NCBI GenBank assembly: GCA_905250885.1
Contig: CAJNOQ010002740.1
Location: 1-22,866 of the forward strand
DNA from: Didymodactylos carnosus
Lineage: Eukaryota > Rotifera > Eurotatoria > Philodinida > Philodinidae
Length of the DNA stretch: 22,866 nt
Direction of reading: 5' to 3'
The notes under the pieces are model-generated. The model had not been told where the DNA came from, did no database searches, and saw only the letters and a list, made by a program, of their open reading frames with translations. Within the stretch, counting starts at the first letter, position 1; every line of letters begins with the position of its first letter. This document shows positions 10,066 to 19,217 of this stretch, piece after piece. Both the position numbers and the translations under genes were made by a program.

Positions 10066-10566
10066 TTTTTTTTAGAGAGTAGAGCTATTAGGCTGTTAGA
10101 TCAATGCCTGACTAATATTCTTCCTTGATAATTGCCCTTGTTCAGCTTTAAACGTTCGATTTTGTTTCAACTATTTTATTCTTCTCAAGTAGTTATTTCG
10201 AGTGAGCAGCAGTATCCATAACTGAACGAACGATTAGTAATAAAGAAAGAGAAAGACTGTGATAAATCCATCGCCCGTCTACACATAGTAAAATAACAAT
10301 AGTAAAAAGAAAGAGAAAAATACCTATTGTCTTGTCACTAAATCGGCTGATCTATATTGAAGAAATAGTTACGGTATAGAAATAGTTTTCGGTTTTTTAC
10401 TGACATTTGTAGATGCTCTCTAACGTTGTTCATTAAAATGATGAAAACAAACAGACTCGTATGAAGCGGAACAGCCGCAGGCCATACATTGTATATTTCG
10501 GACCATATAGGAAATAGGAACATAGGAATTCTTGACTTTCCAGGAAGATGCAGAATCTGAAATAAC
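10066..10566. other. Intergenic, nothing firm
   Basis: AT-rich; the minus-strand open frame at 10338-10568 shows no domain. No structure identified. Confidence 0.45.
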
Positions 10567-10660
10567 ACTTAATTACTTAAGTAACATTTCAGGACTTAAA
10601 CACTTAAAGTGACACTCAAACTCTGAAGTGCACACACTTAAAGGCACTTAAAGTGACGTT
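10567..10660. repeat. Short CACTTAA-rich patch
   Basis: Within about 90 bp the word ACTTAA occurs repeatedly (CACTTAATT, ACTTAAGT, ACTTAAACACTTAAAGTGAC, CACACTTAAAGG, CACTTAAAGTGACG). CACTTAAAGTGAC is present twice and is near-palindromic. It looks like a small palindrome-seeded repeat cluster, perhaps the end of a mobile element; no partner was found. Confidence 0.6.
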
Positions 10661-11224
10661 TTTTCCCCTTGGAAATGCATCAGTTCGAAGCAATTTTCGA
10701 AGTATGAGAAGCTCTGAAAAAATAATTTCATTCCATCAAGACTTCGGTTTGAACGTAACCAATCAAGTCGAACCTTTCAGAGCTCAGAGATCTATTAGAC
10801 TTACGCTTGAAAAAAAAATTTTCAATCTAGTCTAGTCGAAATCTAGTCGAAAGATAGTGGTCGTGTAAAAGGAAAAAATGTCATTCCGTCACGCTCGAAC
10901 AAGCCGAAAAGTTAGTGAACCACCAATGAATTAAAAGCAGCAGAAATCGATATTTTTGAAAAATATTTTTTCAGTCCGTAAACGGCACCAGGGCTGAAAA
11001 ACTTGAAAAAAATTTTCGCGTCTCCTGGAAAGCAAAGTGAGCTGTTTGGCGGATTTAATGCTGATCATCGCTGTACACTTTTTTTCAAAACCATCTCAGG
11101 ATAGAAAAAGATCTTATCGTCCCTATTAGTTTTCAAAGGTTTTTTCTCAGTGATTCGTCAAAGTTTAAATTTTGACTAGAGTCATATCAGACTATTCTCT
11201 TTGATTCCTAGCTGTACACAAACC
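10661..11224. other. Intergenic, nothing firm
   Basis: AT-rich with A/T runs and CTAGTCGAAATCTAGTCGAAA, a short direct duplication near 10831-10850. The open frame at 10653-10835 has no domain signature. Confidence 0.45.
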
Positions 11225-11524
11225 CCAAAAATAGTGCCTAATAGGCGCTATTTTTGGAGTTTACATTTTTGGAGTTTACATTTTTGGAGTTTACATTTTT
11301 GGAGTTTACATTTTTGGAGTTTACATTTTTGGAGTTTACATTTTTGGAGTTTANTTGGAGTTTACATTTTTGGAGTTTACATTTTTGGAGTTTACATTTT
11401 TGGAGTTTACATTTTTGGAGTTTACATTTTTGGAGTTTACATTTTTGGAGTTTACATTTTTGGAGTTTACATTTTTGGAGTTTACATTTTTGGAGTCTAC
11501 AGTTAGGCACTGCCTAACTGTAGA
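11225..11524. repeat. 15-bp minisatellite capped by a hairpin at each end
   Basis: About 17 copies of TTTTTGGAGTTTACA run from 11251 to 11501. A single N (11354) sits in a shortened unit. The left cap is an inverted repeat (arms 11225-11240 and 11242-11257, one-base loop, one mismatch). The right cap is a perfect 14-bp inverted repeat (arms 11496-11509 and 11511-11524, one-base loop). The terminal repeat units form part of each stem. AGTGCCTAA (11233-11241) recurs inverted in the right cap (11503-11511). Because 15 is a multiple of three, the array gives long meaningless open frames on both strands; these are not genes. Confidence 0.95.
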
Positions 11525-12050
11525 TTCGAACTGCTGATGATAATAAATCAATGAGCAAAAAAATGCCGTATGCTAGCTCGGTAGATTTTTTTTCTGTGGC
11601 TGTTGCACAGTTAAGCGGAGGGTATACTGATGGTATTTAAAACATGGAAAATCTTATAACATTTGACGAATGACATAATTTTTTTGATATAACATTACCA
11701 ATTTTTCTGTCTAAGGTATTTTCTTACAAACATATATTAATAGCGTCGCCTAGTTTGCTAATCGAAGTAATCATACATTGAACAATATACAAGTGTGCTG
11801 TTTTCATTCATTGATGTTACTAGCCCAATCGTCATTATTTCTCTTTGATTTAATAATGTTTTTGTGAGATTCAATTCATAATTAAATTCCAATCAATCTG
11901 TACTTAAAATATTACCTTAGTCTATCATTGTCTATTTCATTCTTTACACTTTCAACAAAAGATTTGACTAATATCAATATAGAGTTATGACTAATTTTTT
12001 CGTGTAAACTAATAAGTTTCATAATGTGCCGAGATTATATATGATATTTG
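11525..12050. other. Intergenic, nothing firm
   Basis: AT-rich sequence without coding frames or recognisable repeats. Confidence 0.5.
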
Positions 12051-12371
12051 GATTTCTGGGACAGTTCAGTTCAACAAAGTTTCCTTAAGTCCACGGCACT
12101 CCGAACCACTTCAAGTCACTCCGAGTCACTCCGGCACTCCGTACTATGGTTCAGAGTGGCGAAGTGTATTGTTTTTCCAAAGGAGCTTAGGGACCATGAT
12201 TGTTCTGTTTTTTTGGGAAGAACATTGGGAGAAACATTACTATTTTGTTCCAAAGAAAAACAATACACTTCGCCACTCTGAACCATTGTCCAGAGTGCCG
12301 GAGTGACTTGGAGTGGTTCGGAGTGCCGTGGGCTTAAGGAAACTTTATTGAACTAAACTGTCCCAGAAATC
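12051..12371. mobile_element. Long foldback element, arms 126 and 116 bp
   Basis: GATTTCTGGGACAGTT at 12051 begins an arm to 12176 that returns in inverted form at 12256-12371 with few mismatches. The 10-bp length difference is explained by one extra GAGTCACTCC in the left arm. Arms contain repeated CACTCCG words. The 79-bp loop holds CATGATTGTTCTG, which also occurs outside the element near 12468-12480, with a variant GTGATTGCTCTG nearby. The open frame at 12048-12281 is simply the left arm plus loop. It is likely a non-autonomous foldback/MITE; a transcript would fold into a hairpin of over 110 bp. Confidence 0.88.
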
Positions 12372-12859
12372 TCTGTTCCCGCAACAAAACAAAAAGGTCC
12401 TGTCTGTGGTAAAAGAATTCACAGAGCAGAGCACAATCGCTCCAGTATCATGTTCCCAACTAAAGAACATGATTGTTCTGCTTTGAGAACGTGATTGCTC
12501 TGTTGTGAGAACGTCGTCTAGCAAAACAATGCAACTCTATCACTCAGTTGAAAAAATCTTTAGAAAAAAGATATCAAAGCTCAACAGGTTATCATGACGA
12601 TTATGTTGTGTAATCAATTTTTGCAAGCTGAATCTCAAATGTTAACAGTCTATGATATTAGGCATACAACGATTACGGTTACCGTAAATAACCGCTTTAT
12701 AACAACTTATTGTATGTTTGGTTTTTAGTTCTTTAATATCGGTTTACATTAGAAATAGACGAGGATGGTCTTTGTCCTGACATTATAGTGCATCTGCTAT
12801 AGCGACAATCTACACTACGTTGCACAAAAACGGCTGTTAAATGGCCGCATCGGTGAATA
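12372..12859. other. Intergenic flank of the foldback and LINE
   Basis: Begins with short direct and inverted variants of GATTGTTCTG (about 12420-12510), some of them shared with the foldback loop. The rest is AT-rich with no gene. Confidence 0.45.
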
Positions 12860-13197
12860 TTTTTTTTTTTAAACATATTTATTTCCAATAGTTATAAGAA
12901 AGATACAACGGAAACAATGAACATATACGGCAGGTCAGGCAGGCCCATTGTGTGCCGGTTTCTCATATACAACACAAAAAAATAATAATAATAAAATGAT
13001 AAAATACATGAATCTAAAAAGGTTGAATATATATAAAAAATGAAAATGATAAATTCTTGAAATATAATAAAATGATTAGTATGACAGTTGTTTTGAGATA
13101 AAAGTGAGATACGAATTATTTTACGGAGAGGAAAAGGAGAGAGAGATGTTAATTATCATAATATGACAATGCATTTAACATAAATTCAGATAAAACA

Positions 13198-13797
13198 TCA
13201 AGGCTGATCAAACCGCTGAGTTGTAGCGATAAAGTGGAGGACAGCATTATATAGTTCAATCAGTTCTTCTTTGCAGAGTGCTCTTATCAAACTGCGTTGC
13301 AAGAAAACATGGTCAATTGTTACTGTTTTTACTTTTAAGACATTCCCAAACAGCTGTAGCATCACTTGACGTGGGGTATCATACTGAGTACAATGCATAA
13401 AGAAATGTTTAGTTGATTCCTTATCATCTCCACAAATACAATCTAACGAAGGCACAAATTGTCTTATAAATAAGGGTTCATTCAATTGTGGAAAACCAAG
13501 TCTACATCTCGTATAATGGATCTCAAGTTTTCTATTCTTAGCAGGAGAAACCCGGAAGGATTCTAGGAAAGATGATTCTAAGTACGATTTAAAACGTCTA
13601 TACTTACGATCATTACGCACGTCTTCATCCAACTGATTCCATAGTTTACTTGAGCTTCTCATGAAAGTTCTTTCAAGTCTCAAGCTTGCCTTGAAGCTTG
13701 TCGGAATATCACCTCGAGCCACACTTCTTGTGGCATACAACACTTTATCGTACTTTGGCGCAAGCTCATGTAAATATGGAAACGTGTTGCCGTGCAT
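13198..13797 (-). pseudogene. C-terminal domain of LINE ORF2
   Basis: This 199-codon open frame is the best preserved part of the LINE. It starts within the element (MHGNTFPYLHELAPKY), continues the reading frame of the preceding segment after a one-base shift near 13798, and has no start of its own. Near the end, CICGDDKESTKHFFMHC fits the C-x-C-x8-H-x4-C zinc-knuckle-like motif found at the C-terminus of many non-LTR retrotransposon proteins. It precedes LFGNV and a conserved-looking RSLIRALCKEELIELYNAVL helix. In a live element this domain helps bind template RNA or target DNA. Confidence 0.8.
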
Positions 13798-13862
13798 AAT
13801 TTATAGAAGAGGTACAATCTTCTCACATAAACCAACTGCGTTACTGACAACCAACCTAAGTC

Positions 13863-14182
13863 TTACAGAATTTTCTGCTGCGATGTACCACGCATGCAAC
13901 CCGACACTGCGAGTGCAACAATCGTAACAATATTTCTGTCAGTTAAATAACTTTCAAGCCAGTCCACCATAGAATCAGATATACCTTTATTACGTAATTT
14001 CATCAATAAGCCTGCATGGGATACTCTATCGAAGGCTTTGCTAAAGTCTAAAAGGGCTGCTATAACAGAATCTCGTGCTTCTATACTATTAGCAATGAAG
14101 TCAACTATATCAACAAGTTGATTGACTGAGGAATCCCTTGGCAAAAACCCAGATTGATTCTTACAGATTAAGTTATTGACTC
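13863..14182 (-). pseudogene. Reverse transcriptase finger/palm fragment of the LINE
   Basis: The frame opens after a stop at 14181-14183 and ends at 13863. The first catalytic-region motif is intact (ALLDFSKAFDRVSH, with the Asp of motif A), followed by KGISDSMVDWLESYLTDRN. After that the sequence jumps to ALAVSGCMRGTSQQKIL, which belongs to a region normally about 150-200 residues later. The missing block includes the expected FADD active site, so an internal deletion lies near 13920-13930. Confidence 0.82.
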
Positions 14183-14280
14183 AAAGAAACCCAAAAACAT
14201 GTATATATACCACTCTTCGAACACCTTTGACAACGTCGGTAATAATGTAATTGGCCTGTAGTTAGAACATATTTGGGTAT

Positions 14281-15734
14281 CATATTTGTATTGACATTAT
14301 TATTTTTACTAGCTAAATTATTGGCAGGAATGTGGTAAGCAGACGTTCTACAAGTTAGGCCAAATCTACCAGAAAATACATTTTTCCGCTGCGAGAGTAA
14401 AATGCCTATAACTTTTTTTCTAACGAACGTAGAGACTTGCGGTTTTTATCGTTCACTTCAGCTTGCTGAGCTCTGTAATACGATGCAGATCTTGCCACTG
14501 ACGTCAAAGGTCGATGTAAATGGTGGTAGGTTTTATATGGAACGAGCCTATTTGTCGATGCCTAAAACACCACTCTGCAGTAGTAATATCCGAAAAAATG
14601 AGTGTTCGCACTTTCAGCTACAAATGAATTACCAGCCATTTTGTAGAGTATTGAAAGAGCTTTCTTTTGATATATGATACAGACCGCAACCTAGGTTCTC
14701 TCATGGTGAAAGAACAGAAATACTATCGTGGATTATGCTGAAACGGTCATTTTTAACAGTAATATTGCAAAAACGTGGATGTTCGCAGTGTACATAACAA
14801 TTGAGCAATAGATAGTTTTGTTCGCCTTTAAAGCTGCATCGAATGGTATATAAGACTTTCCTTCAGACTTGTTGTATTTTGAGAAAATTACGAAAAAGGC
14901 CTCGAAATGGGCTCGCGGAGCTATTGTTCGATTTTCTGACAGATATGAGGTCCGAAGGGGAACCAAGGGTCCCCATAAAACTGCACGCTCTTTCATTCTA
15001 GATACCTATCGAGATGATCTGAAATGGGGCCGATCCTCGTTCTTATTGCACCCCGTCTTTTCCCATGATTTTTCAAGAACTCTCACACGATAGTCGACAA
15101 TAAATGAACATGTGATCCTGACAACATTTCACTTGATATTTTGTGAACCCTACCCTTTGAAATTCATTTGCTTTTTCGTCTTAGTAAAAAGTTAGGCGAT
15201 ACACAAGACATAATTCTCACTGGTTTGCGCTGAATTTATCAAGAAGCTTGGGCGATACTTTTCCATTTTTATTAGTGTTAATGTTAAAGACTGTAGATGT
15301 CAGTTATTAAGTGAACTGAGTGAAATGATAAGGCAAGTAAAATGTCACGTACAGATTTTCATTTACACATTTTATCACATGACGACTTCGGAACAAGCTC
15401 ATTTAGGTGAAATATAGTTTCAGTTAGGAACCCCTACCGTTTCTAATCCGACAAATTGCTATTATAGATCATCAATTCATTACCTTACTTCTAACAAGAA
15501 CTCGAAGCGATACGGTCACTGTCCGTGTTGAGTCCTTTTAAAGAAATTATTTATAGTTTTATTTCTCATTGTTTATACCTCTGAAGAACTACAATTATCT
15601 AGTTATTGAAAGATGATTTTTTCGGTTTTTTCTATGGGAACATGATGAAAAAACGATGAAACGTTTAACTCCTGAGTACGCGGCAACAGGAGCGGGAATG
15701 AGATCGAAATACGAGGTTGAGGTAAAAGAGTTTT
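14281..15734. other. Intergenic, unexplained
   Basis: The first 60 bp may still be LINE (a frame reading NNLASKNNNVNTNMIPKY on the minus strand). The remaining 1.4 kb is less AT-rich than average near 14380-15060, with overlapping open frames on both strands (14402-14677 plus, 14733-14996 minus, 14869-15093 plus) that shadow each other and show no domain. A decayed mobile element is possible but I cannot show it. Confidence 0.35.
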
Positions 15735-15896
15735 ATCGTACAGATAACACTACAACCAAATCCAGCACTAGTTAGCCAGCCGTGTTTCCCAATTGTGAAC
15801 ACAGACACTGCATGGGAGCTACGTGCAGTATTCACGCTGCCGGTAGGTGTCCAAGCTTCTATTGGTGGATCATACAACTAGGCACTATTCAAAATA
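15735..15896 (-). pseudogene. Kelch-repeat fragment
   Basis: On the minus strand the frame reads LNSA, a stop (TAG), then LYDPPIEAWTPTGSVNTARS and SHAVSVFTIGKHGWLTSAGF. This matches the kelch blade pattern of an A-E-L-Y-D-P start, W-T-P-T-G-S, a TAR..H segment and a following GK..V..GG strand; here the glycine pair is degraded (SAGFG). The stop replaces the expected Glu of AEL. It covers one blade plus a piece. Flanks show no further blades in frame, so this is a relic of a multi-blade beta-propeller gene rather than a working gene. Such WTPTGS..TAR kelch proteins are, from memory, abundant in bdelloid rotifers. Confidence 0.75.
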
Positions 15897-16039
15897 CCAC
15901 TACTATGATCAACTCCACCACAAACTAACACTTTTTATTTATTAACACGGTGTCATCATCAAACTGCGTTTAGTCTTGATGTTATTTGCCTTTTCATATA
16001 TGTGGATGTGAATTCATCCCAGCCGTTTTTCTCCATTAG

Positions 16040-16312
16040 AGTCGAGCGAAAAGAAATCTCGCATCTAATAAATTAGCTAGATCCAATAATTTAGGATCAT
16101 CAAACAATGTAACTGATAATACAATAATTGATGATGATGTTGACAATGAATCCGATATAAACACCAGTAGTGGAAATGAGGACAATGATTATTACGGTGA
16201 GCATGATGAAAGTGAAAATATTTCTGACGGGGAAACCTATCCAAGTGATACATTTCGATTTCAATCGTTCATACGTCGATCAATAGAGGGTATCGAGCTA
16301 GTAAAAACCTAA
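16040..16312 (+). pseudogene. Transposase-like family, copy A: acidic C-terminal exon
   Basis: The open frame follows a good splice acceptor (TTTTTCTCCATTAG ending 16039) and runs 90 codons to TAA at 16310-16312. It begins SRAKRNLASNKLARSNNLGS, has a long Asp/Glu/Asn-rich stretch (DDDVDNESDINTSSGNEDND), then YPSDTFRFQSFIRRSIEGIE. From 16085 to the stop it aligns without a gap to 21818-22045 at the end of copy C, with a single base difference seen by eye. No upstream exons of this copy were found, so only the tail is present. Confidence 0.7.
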
Positions 16313-16949
16313 AAGGATTTTTCCCTATGACTCTTGAAGATCGGGTTTTCTGAAAACCAGTTTTTCAGAAACTCTAAAAAATAACCAGAACTTTTCTTAA
16401 TAAGACATAATTGTAGTCCGCAAATTTCTGATTAAAATAAGACATCTCCCAGCTCTACATGACCTTTCTTTGCAAAGTTATAGAATTTACAATAAAAGCC
16501 CTAAATGTTCATTGTCAGCTCAAAGCTACAGAAATAAAGGACCCTACCGGATTTATAAATTTCGTTCATTTTTTCAAAAAATAATTTTTTAAAAAGTTTG
16601 ACCATTTACGGACATGCGATGGAAAAAGTTTATCCACTCAGTAAGAAAGTATAGTGAAGATATTGTTTACACTGTATTTTGTAGAGCGGAAAACACGCTA
16701 TAAACTGTCGATAAAAGAATTAAAAGAACATGGTTATTGTTTGAGAAAAAAATATTTTTCAAGCAAAAGTTGAAATTTTTGTTTTTCATACGCTTCACTA
16801 AAACTTCTACAGCAGGTCAAAGAAATACAGTGCCACACCCAAACTTAGTCAAAAATTGCCTGATACCTAACCCTATCTAGCAACACAATTTGAGTCTTCG
16901 AGACCAGCTGTATTAATAAGAAAATTATTGATTGTTTTGGTCTTAAAAT
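16085..16949 (+). repeat. Direct repeat: 3' end of mobile element copy A
   Basis: This block (coding tail plus 3' noncoding) is repeated at 21818-22363 in the same orientation. Identity is near-complete to about 16385, then lower. About 350 bp (roughly 16433-16788) are absent from the second copy. An inverted pair TTTCTGAAAA / TTTTCAGAAA (16347-16371) lies just after the stop codon in both copies. I take it as the 3' end of one mobile-element family; the exact terminus and any target duplication are not resolved. Confidence 0.85.
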
Positions 16950-17092
16950 TGATTTTTCTCATTTTCATTACGTGCTCTGTAACTAAAAACACGAAAAAAG
17001 CTAGCCGACGAGTCTCTTGATATTGAATATACTCTTTTCAACAACAGAAAAAAAGCACTCGATTATGCGTTCGAGCATGATTATATAAATTG

Positions 17093-17788
17093 CTAAGCAT
17101 TGATAGTCTCAACTGGATTACATCCATCAGAGGTAACTATAACTGTTGTTGTTGTTTTACTGGCAAAATGCCTCTGTGCTACATCATCTGAAATAATTTG
17201 TACTTGTTTTTTAATTAGATCTATTTTAGTCATGGCCAATTGTTGTTCAGCAATCATAACATTAATTTTAGCCTGATAGGCTTGTTGATTAAGTTTATCT
17301 ATTTTCAGTCGTGATTCTGATAAAATAAATTCGTTTCTCTTATGAAATGATGATTTCAATTCAGCTAGTGTCGCTGCTTTTTCTTTATCTAGTTTCTCAA
17401 TAAATAGTTGTAATTTCGAACGATAATCTTCCTCTTGTGTTTTCTGTTCTTTATTGATTTCATCTAGAAGAGTTTGTTGTTTGAGTAGAACAGATTCTTC
17501 TATATATTCAATGACTTTCTTTGTTTCTATGGATATTTGTTCTTGACGAAGTTTAACTTGTTGATCCAGTTGTACATGCGTCTGATGAAATGAAGACATT
17601 AGTTGCGTTATCTGTTGCTTTGATTTCATCTCTACTTTCGTTTGTGTATTCGATTCGGTTGTTGATTCAATGTGAACATTGCCGTAATTGGCAGAATGGG
17701 ACTTTTGATATTTGCCATCCGTGGAGGATACTTCTTGGACGGCTTGCTGAATTAATTGGTTTTGCGTTTGTTGGTGATTAAAGGTGAA
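17093..17788 (-). CDS. Coiled-coil protein, last exon (231 codons)
   Basis: On the minus strand a strong splice acceptor (T-run then TTTTAG, ending at 17789) opens a frame that stays in phase to TAG at 17093-17095. The first 53 codons are Gln/Ser/Asn-rich (NHQQTQNQLIQQAVQEVSS). From the Met at 17629 the protein is almost entirely charged coiled coil (KEQKTQEEDYRSKLQLFIEK, AATLAELKSSFHKRNEFILS) until a short non-helical end, TTTTVIVTSDGCNPVETINA. No stop or frameshift interrupts it. The start exon was not found; a GTAAGA donor at 17864-17859 is out of phase with it. No canonical AATAAA follows. Family not recognised; it could be a cytoskeletal or scaffold protein fragment. Confidence 0.6.
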   Translation of the reverse strand, partial: FTFNHQQTQNQLIQQAVQEVSSTDGKYQKSHSANYGNVHIESTTESNTQTKVEMKSKQQITQLMSSFHQTHVQLDQQVKLRQEQISIETKKVIEYIEESVLLKQQTLLDEINKEQKTQEEDYRSKLQLFIEKLDKEKAATLAELKSSFHKRNEFILSESRLKIDKLNQQAYQAKINVMIAEQQLAMTKIDLIKKQVQIISDDVAQRHFASKTTTTVIVTSDGCNPVETINA

Positions 17789-17835
17789 CTAAAAAAAAAC
17801 GCAACGTTGAGATTATAGATCATGAACGTCCTCGA

Positions 17836-18189
17836 TCACACTACAAAACTCGTGCATCTCTTACTAAAAGTAATCCTTTTTTTCCATGCAGCTGTTACCA
17901 GGTCAACATTAGGAACATGCCAAGATCTCACTGTGCTATCGTGCCATGTATGATCGAAAAAAATATCGCATGTAGCCAACGATAGAGAGGCAATATCTCT
18001 GCCTTTGGACATACTTAGCTGTAATGAAGATACAGTGGGTTTTACAAGTAGTGCGATGGATTCTTTACCCACGTTTGAACCATCATCCAAAAGAGCACCT
18101 ATCCACCTCTCTAGTTTCGGCTTACAATGGAAAATATCACGAAAAGAGATGAGAGGTAGTCTGATATACAAGGGGGAAACACCGTACTC
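17836..18189 (-). pseudogene. Open coding-like fragment, unknown
   Basis: The frame opens after a stop near 18190 and ends in TAG at 17836-17838 (about 117 codons). Codon use and composition look protein-like: LPLISFRDIFHCKPKLERWI, KESIALLVKPTVSSLQLSMS and HDSTVRSWHVPNVDLVTAAW. The STVRSWHV piece faintly recalls a WD40 strand, but the rest does not support a propeller. It is upstream of the coiled-coil exon on the same strand, yet the best intron between them does not keep frame. It may be a broken exon of a separate gene. Not identified. Confidence 0.35.
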
Positions 18190-18205
18190 CGACTAACTTT
18201 GCGCT

Positions 18206-18417
18206 TTAGAAAATCTTCGATGACCATTTGGCTGGAATATCAGTTTGAGATAAATTATCATCAGTATTGTCAATTATTGGAATATTAGATAAATTAGCAA
18301 AAAATCCACTAACAAGTCCCATAGATTTCGAATACTTTGCGTCGAAATCCGTGCTGAACCCAATAATACGAATTGATTATTTTGAACATTTATCATAAAT
18401 AGATAATCAACGTCGAA
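18206..18417 (-). pseudogene. Transposase-like family, copy B: middle fragment (inverted)
   Basis: On the minus strand two frames join at a one-base shift near 18361: FDVDYLFMINVQNNQFVLLG, then FSTDFDAKYSKSMGLVSGFF and PIIDNTDDNLSQTDIPAKWS, ending at a stop (18206-18208). The FST.xDxxY motif followed by LVSGF matches copy C on the plus strand (KVISFSTRCDGEYLR, then LVSGF in a shifted frame). Copy B is thus a separate, inverted relic of the same family, truncated on both sides and retaining a segment that is damaged in copy C. Confidence 0.65.
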
Positions 18418-19217
18418 TTATGTCAAATAGATACTACTTTAGTGAAAAAAATTGTCTCCAGAAAGTGACAAGGCATGTAAGCCAGATATTTTTTGACAAT
18501 TTCGATAAGTGCGAAAGAGGACAGAACATGAAAACAATGTGACTATGTTGACAATTAATAATAAATCGAAGGAGGAGAAAATCAAAGCAGAAAGAAAACG
18601 AAAAAGACAAGGAAAATACTTCAAACTTAGTCCTCACGTCCTAAACGTCGTCGAAGGAGTTAATAAATCAAACTGGTATTTTTAATTCCTTGTGGTTTGT
18701 TTTTATAGATTTTATCTTTTCCCTATGTTCATAACAGTTAATTGCTAGAAATGTGAAAGTGTTATATTTATTATAGGGTTGATTTTTAATACAGTAAACA
18801 AGAGTCATTAAAGGTTTTTATTCGCTTTTAAAGTACGGTAATTAACAGATGTTTAGAAATTGTAGTATCAAGGCAGAAGGAGTTCTAGAAGGAATCGGAA
18901 GTTGCAGTTATATTTCTAGGAACTTTTGTCTATCATACAAACAGTGCTCTTGTCCTTTTCGAAATCTTTCTATTATTTAATTCTCATTCTCTGTGCATTT
19001 AATGATAAGAATATTATCATTTGTCTCTAGTACATGATAACGTTCCGTTATATTCCAATGAAAAATTTTACAATTTAGTCAATGAACTAGCTGGATAAGA
19101 TGTCAATATTAAAAATTCATTAATACATTGGTTTAAGCTTTAATCTTTGAACCAGAACGAAATCGAGATATTCTGCACAATGGTTGAAGTATATTAATAC
19201 ATTCTGTTCAATCTTTA
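18418..19217. other. Region between copies B and C, nothing firm
   Basis: AT-rich. Minus-strand open frames at 18434-18637 overlap in two frames and look like low-complexity noise. The 5' end of copy C may begin within 19130-19217, but no start codon in good context was seen. Confidence 0.4.

Larger units (their letters stand above)
12860..14280 (-). mobile_element. Decayed non-LTR retrotransposon (LINE) with 3' A-tail
   Basis: Read on the minus strand, the 5'-truncated element starts with the RT motif NYRPITLLPTLSKVFE (about 14258-14210). A frame with GFLPRDSSVNQL and LLDFSKAFDRVSH follows (14180-13925). Next comes a connector in which a stop codon (TAA, 13863-13865) and a later frameshift interrupt the reading (LGWLSVTQLVYVRRLYLFYK). 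The C-terminal region is 13797-13198. The 3' UTR ends with AATAAA (plus-strand TTTATT, 12878-12883) and an 11-base A-tail (T-run 12860-12870). The palm segment that should carry the catalytic FADD-type motif is missing, so the copy is dead. Jockey/CR1-like by motif style; clade not certain. No target duplication was found. Confidence 0.88.

Noticed and set aside
11201..11551. Long open frames across the minisatellite on both strands (repeats such as FWSLH or KNVNS)
   Set aside because: The unit is 15 bp, so every frame without a stop stays open; the same array is open in several frames on both strands and contains an N. These are arithmetic artefacts.
12048..12281. 77-codon open frame in the foldback
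   Set aside because: It follows the left arm and loop of an inverted repeat and has no protein character.
14402..15093. Three medium open frames on both strands
   Set aside because: They overlap each other on opposite strands with no recognisable domain or splice context, so I could not choose any as real.
16347..16371. Hairpin after the stop of copy A, considered as a transcription terminator
   Set aside because: Rho-independent terminators are bacterial. Here the hairpin is shared by both element copies and is better seen as a structural part of the mobile element.
17590..17781. Plus-strand 63-codon frame with a hydrophobic start
   Set aside because: It is antisense to the intact coiled-coil exon, whose splice acceptor and frame are much stronger evidence.
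18005..18196. Plus-strand open frame opposite the unknown fragment at 17836-18189
   Set aside because: The minus-strand frame is longer and has the more protein-like composition; the plus frame is treated as its shadow.
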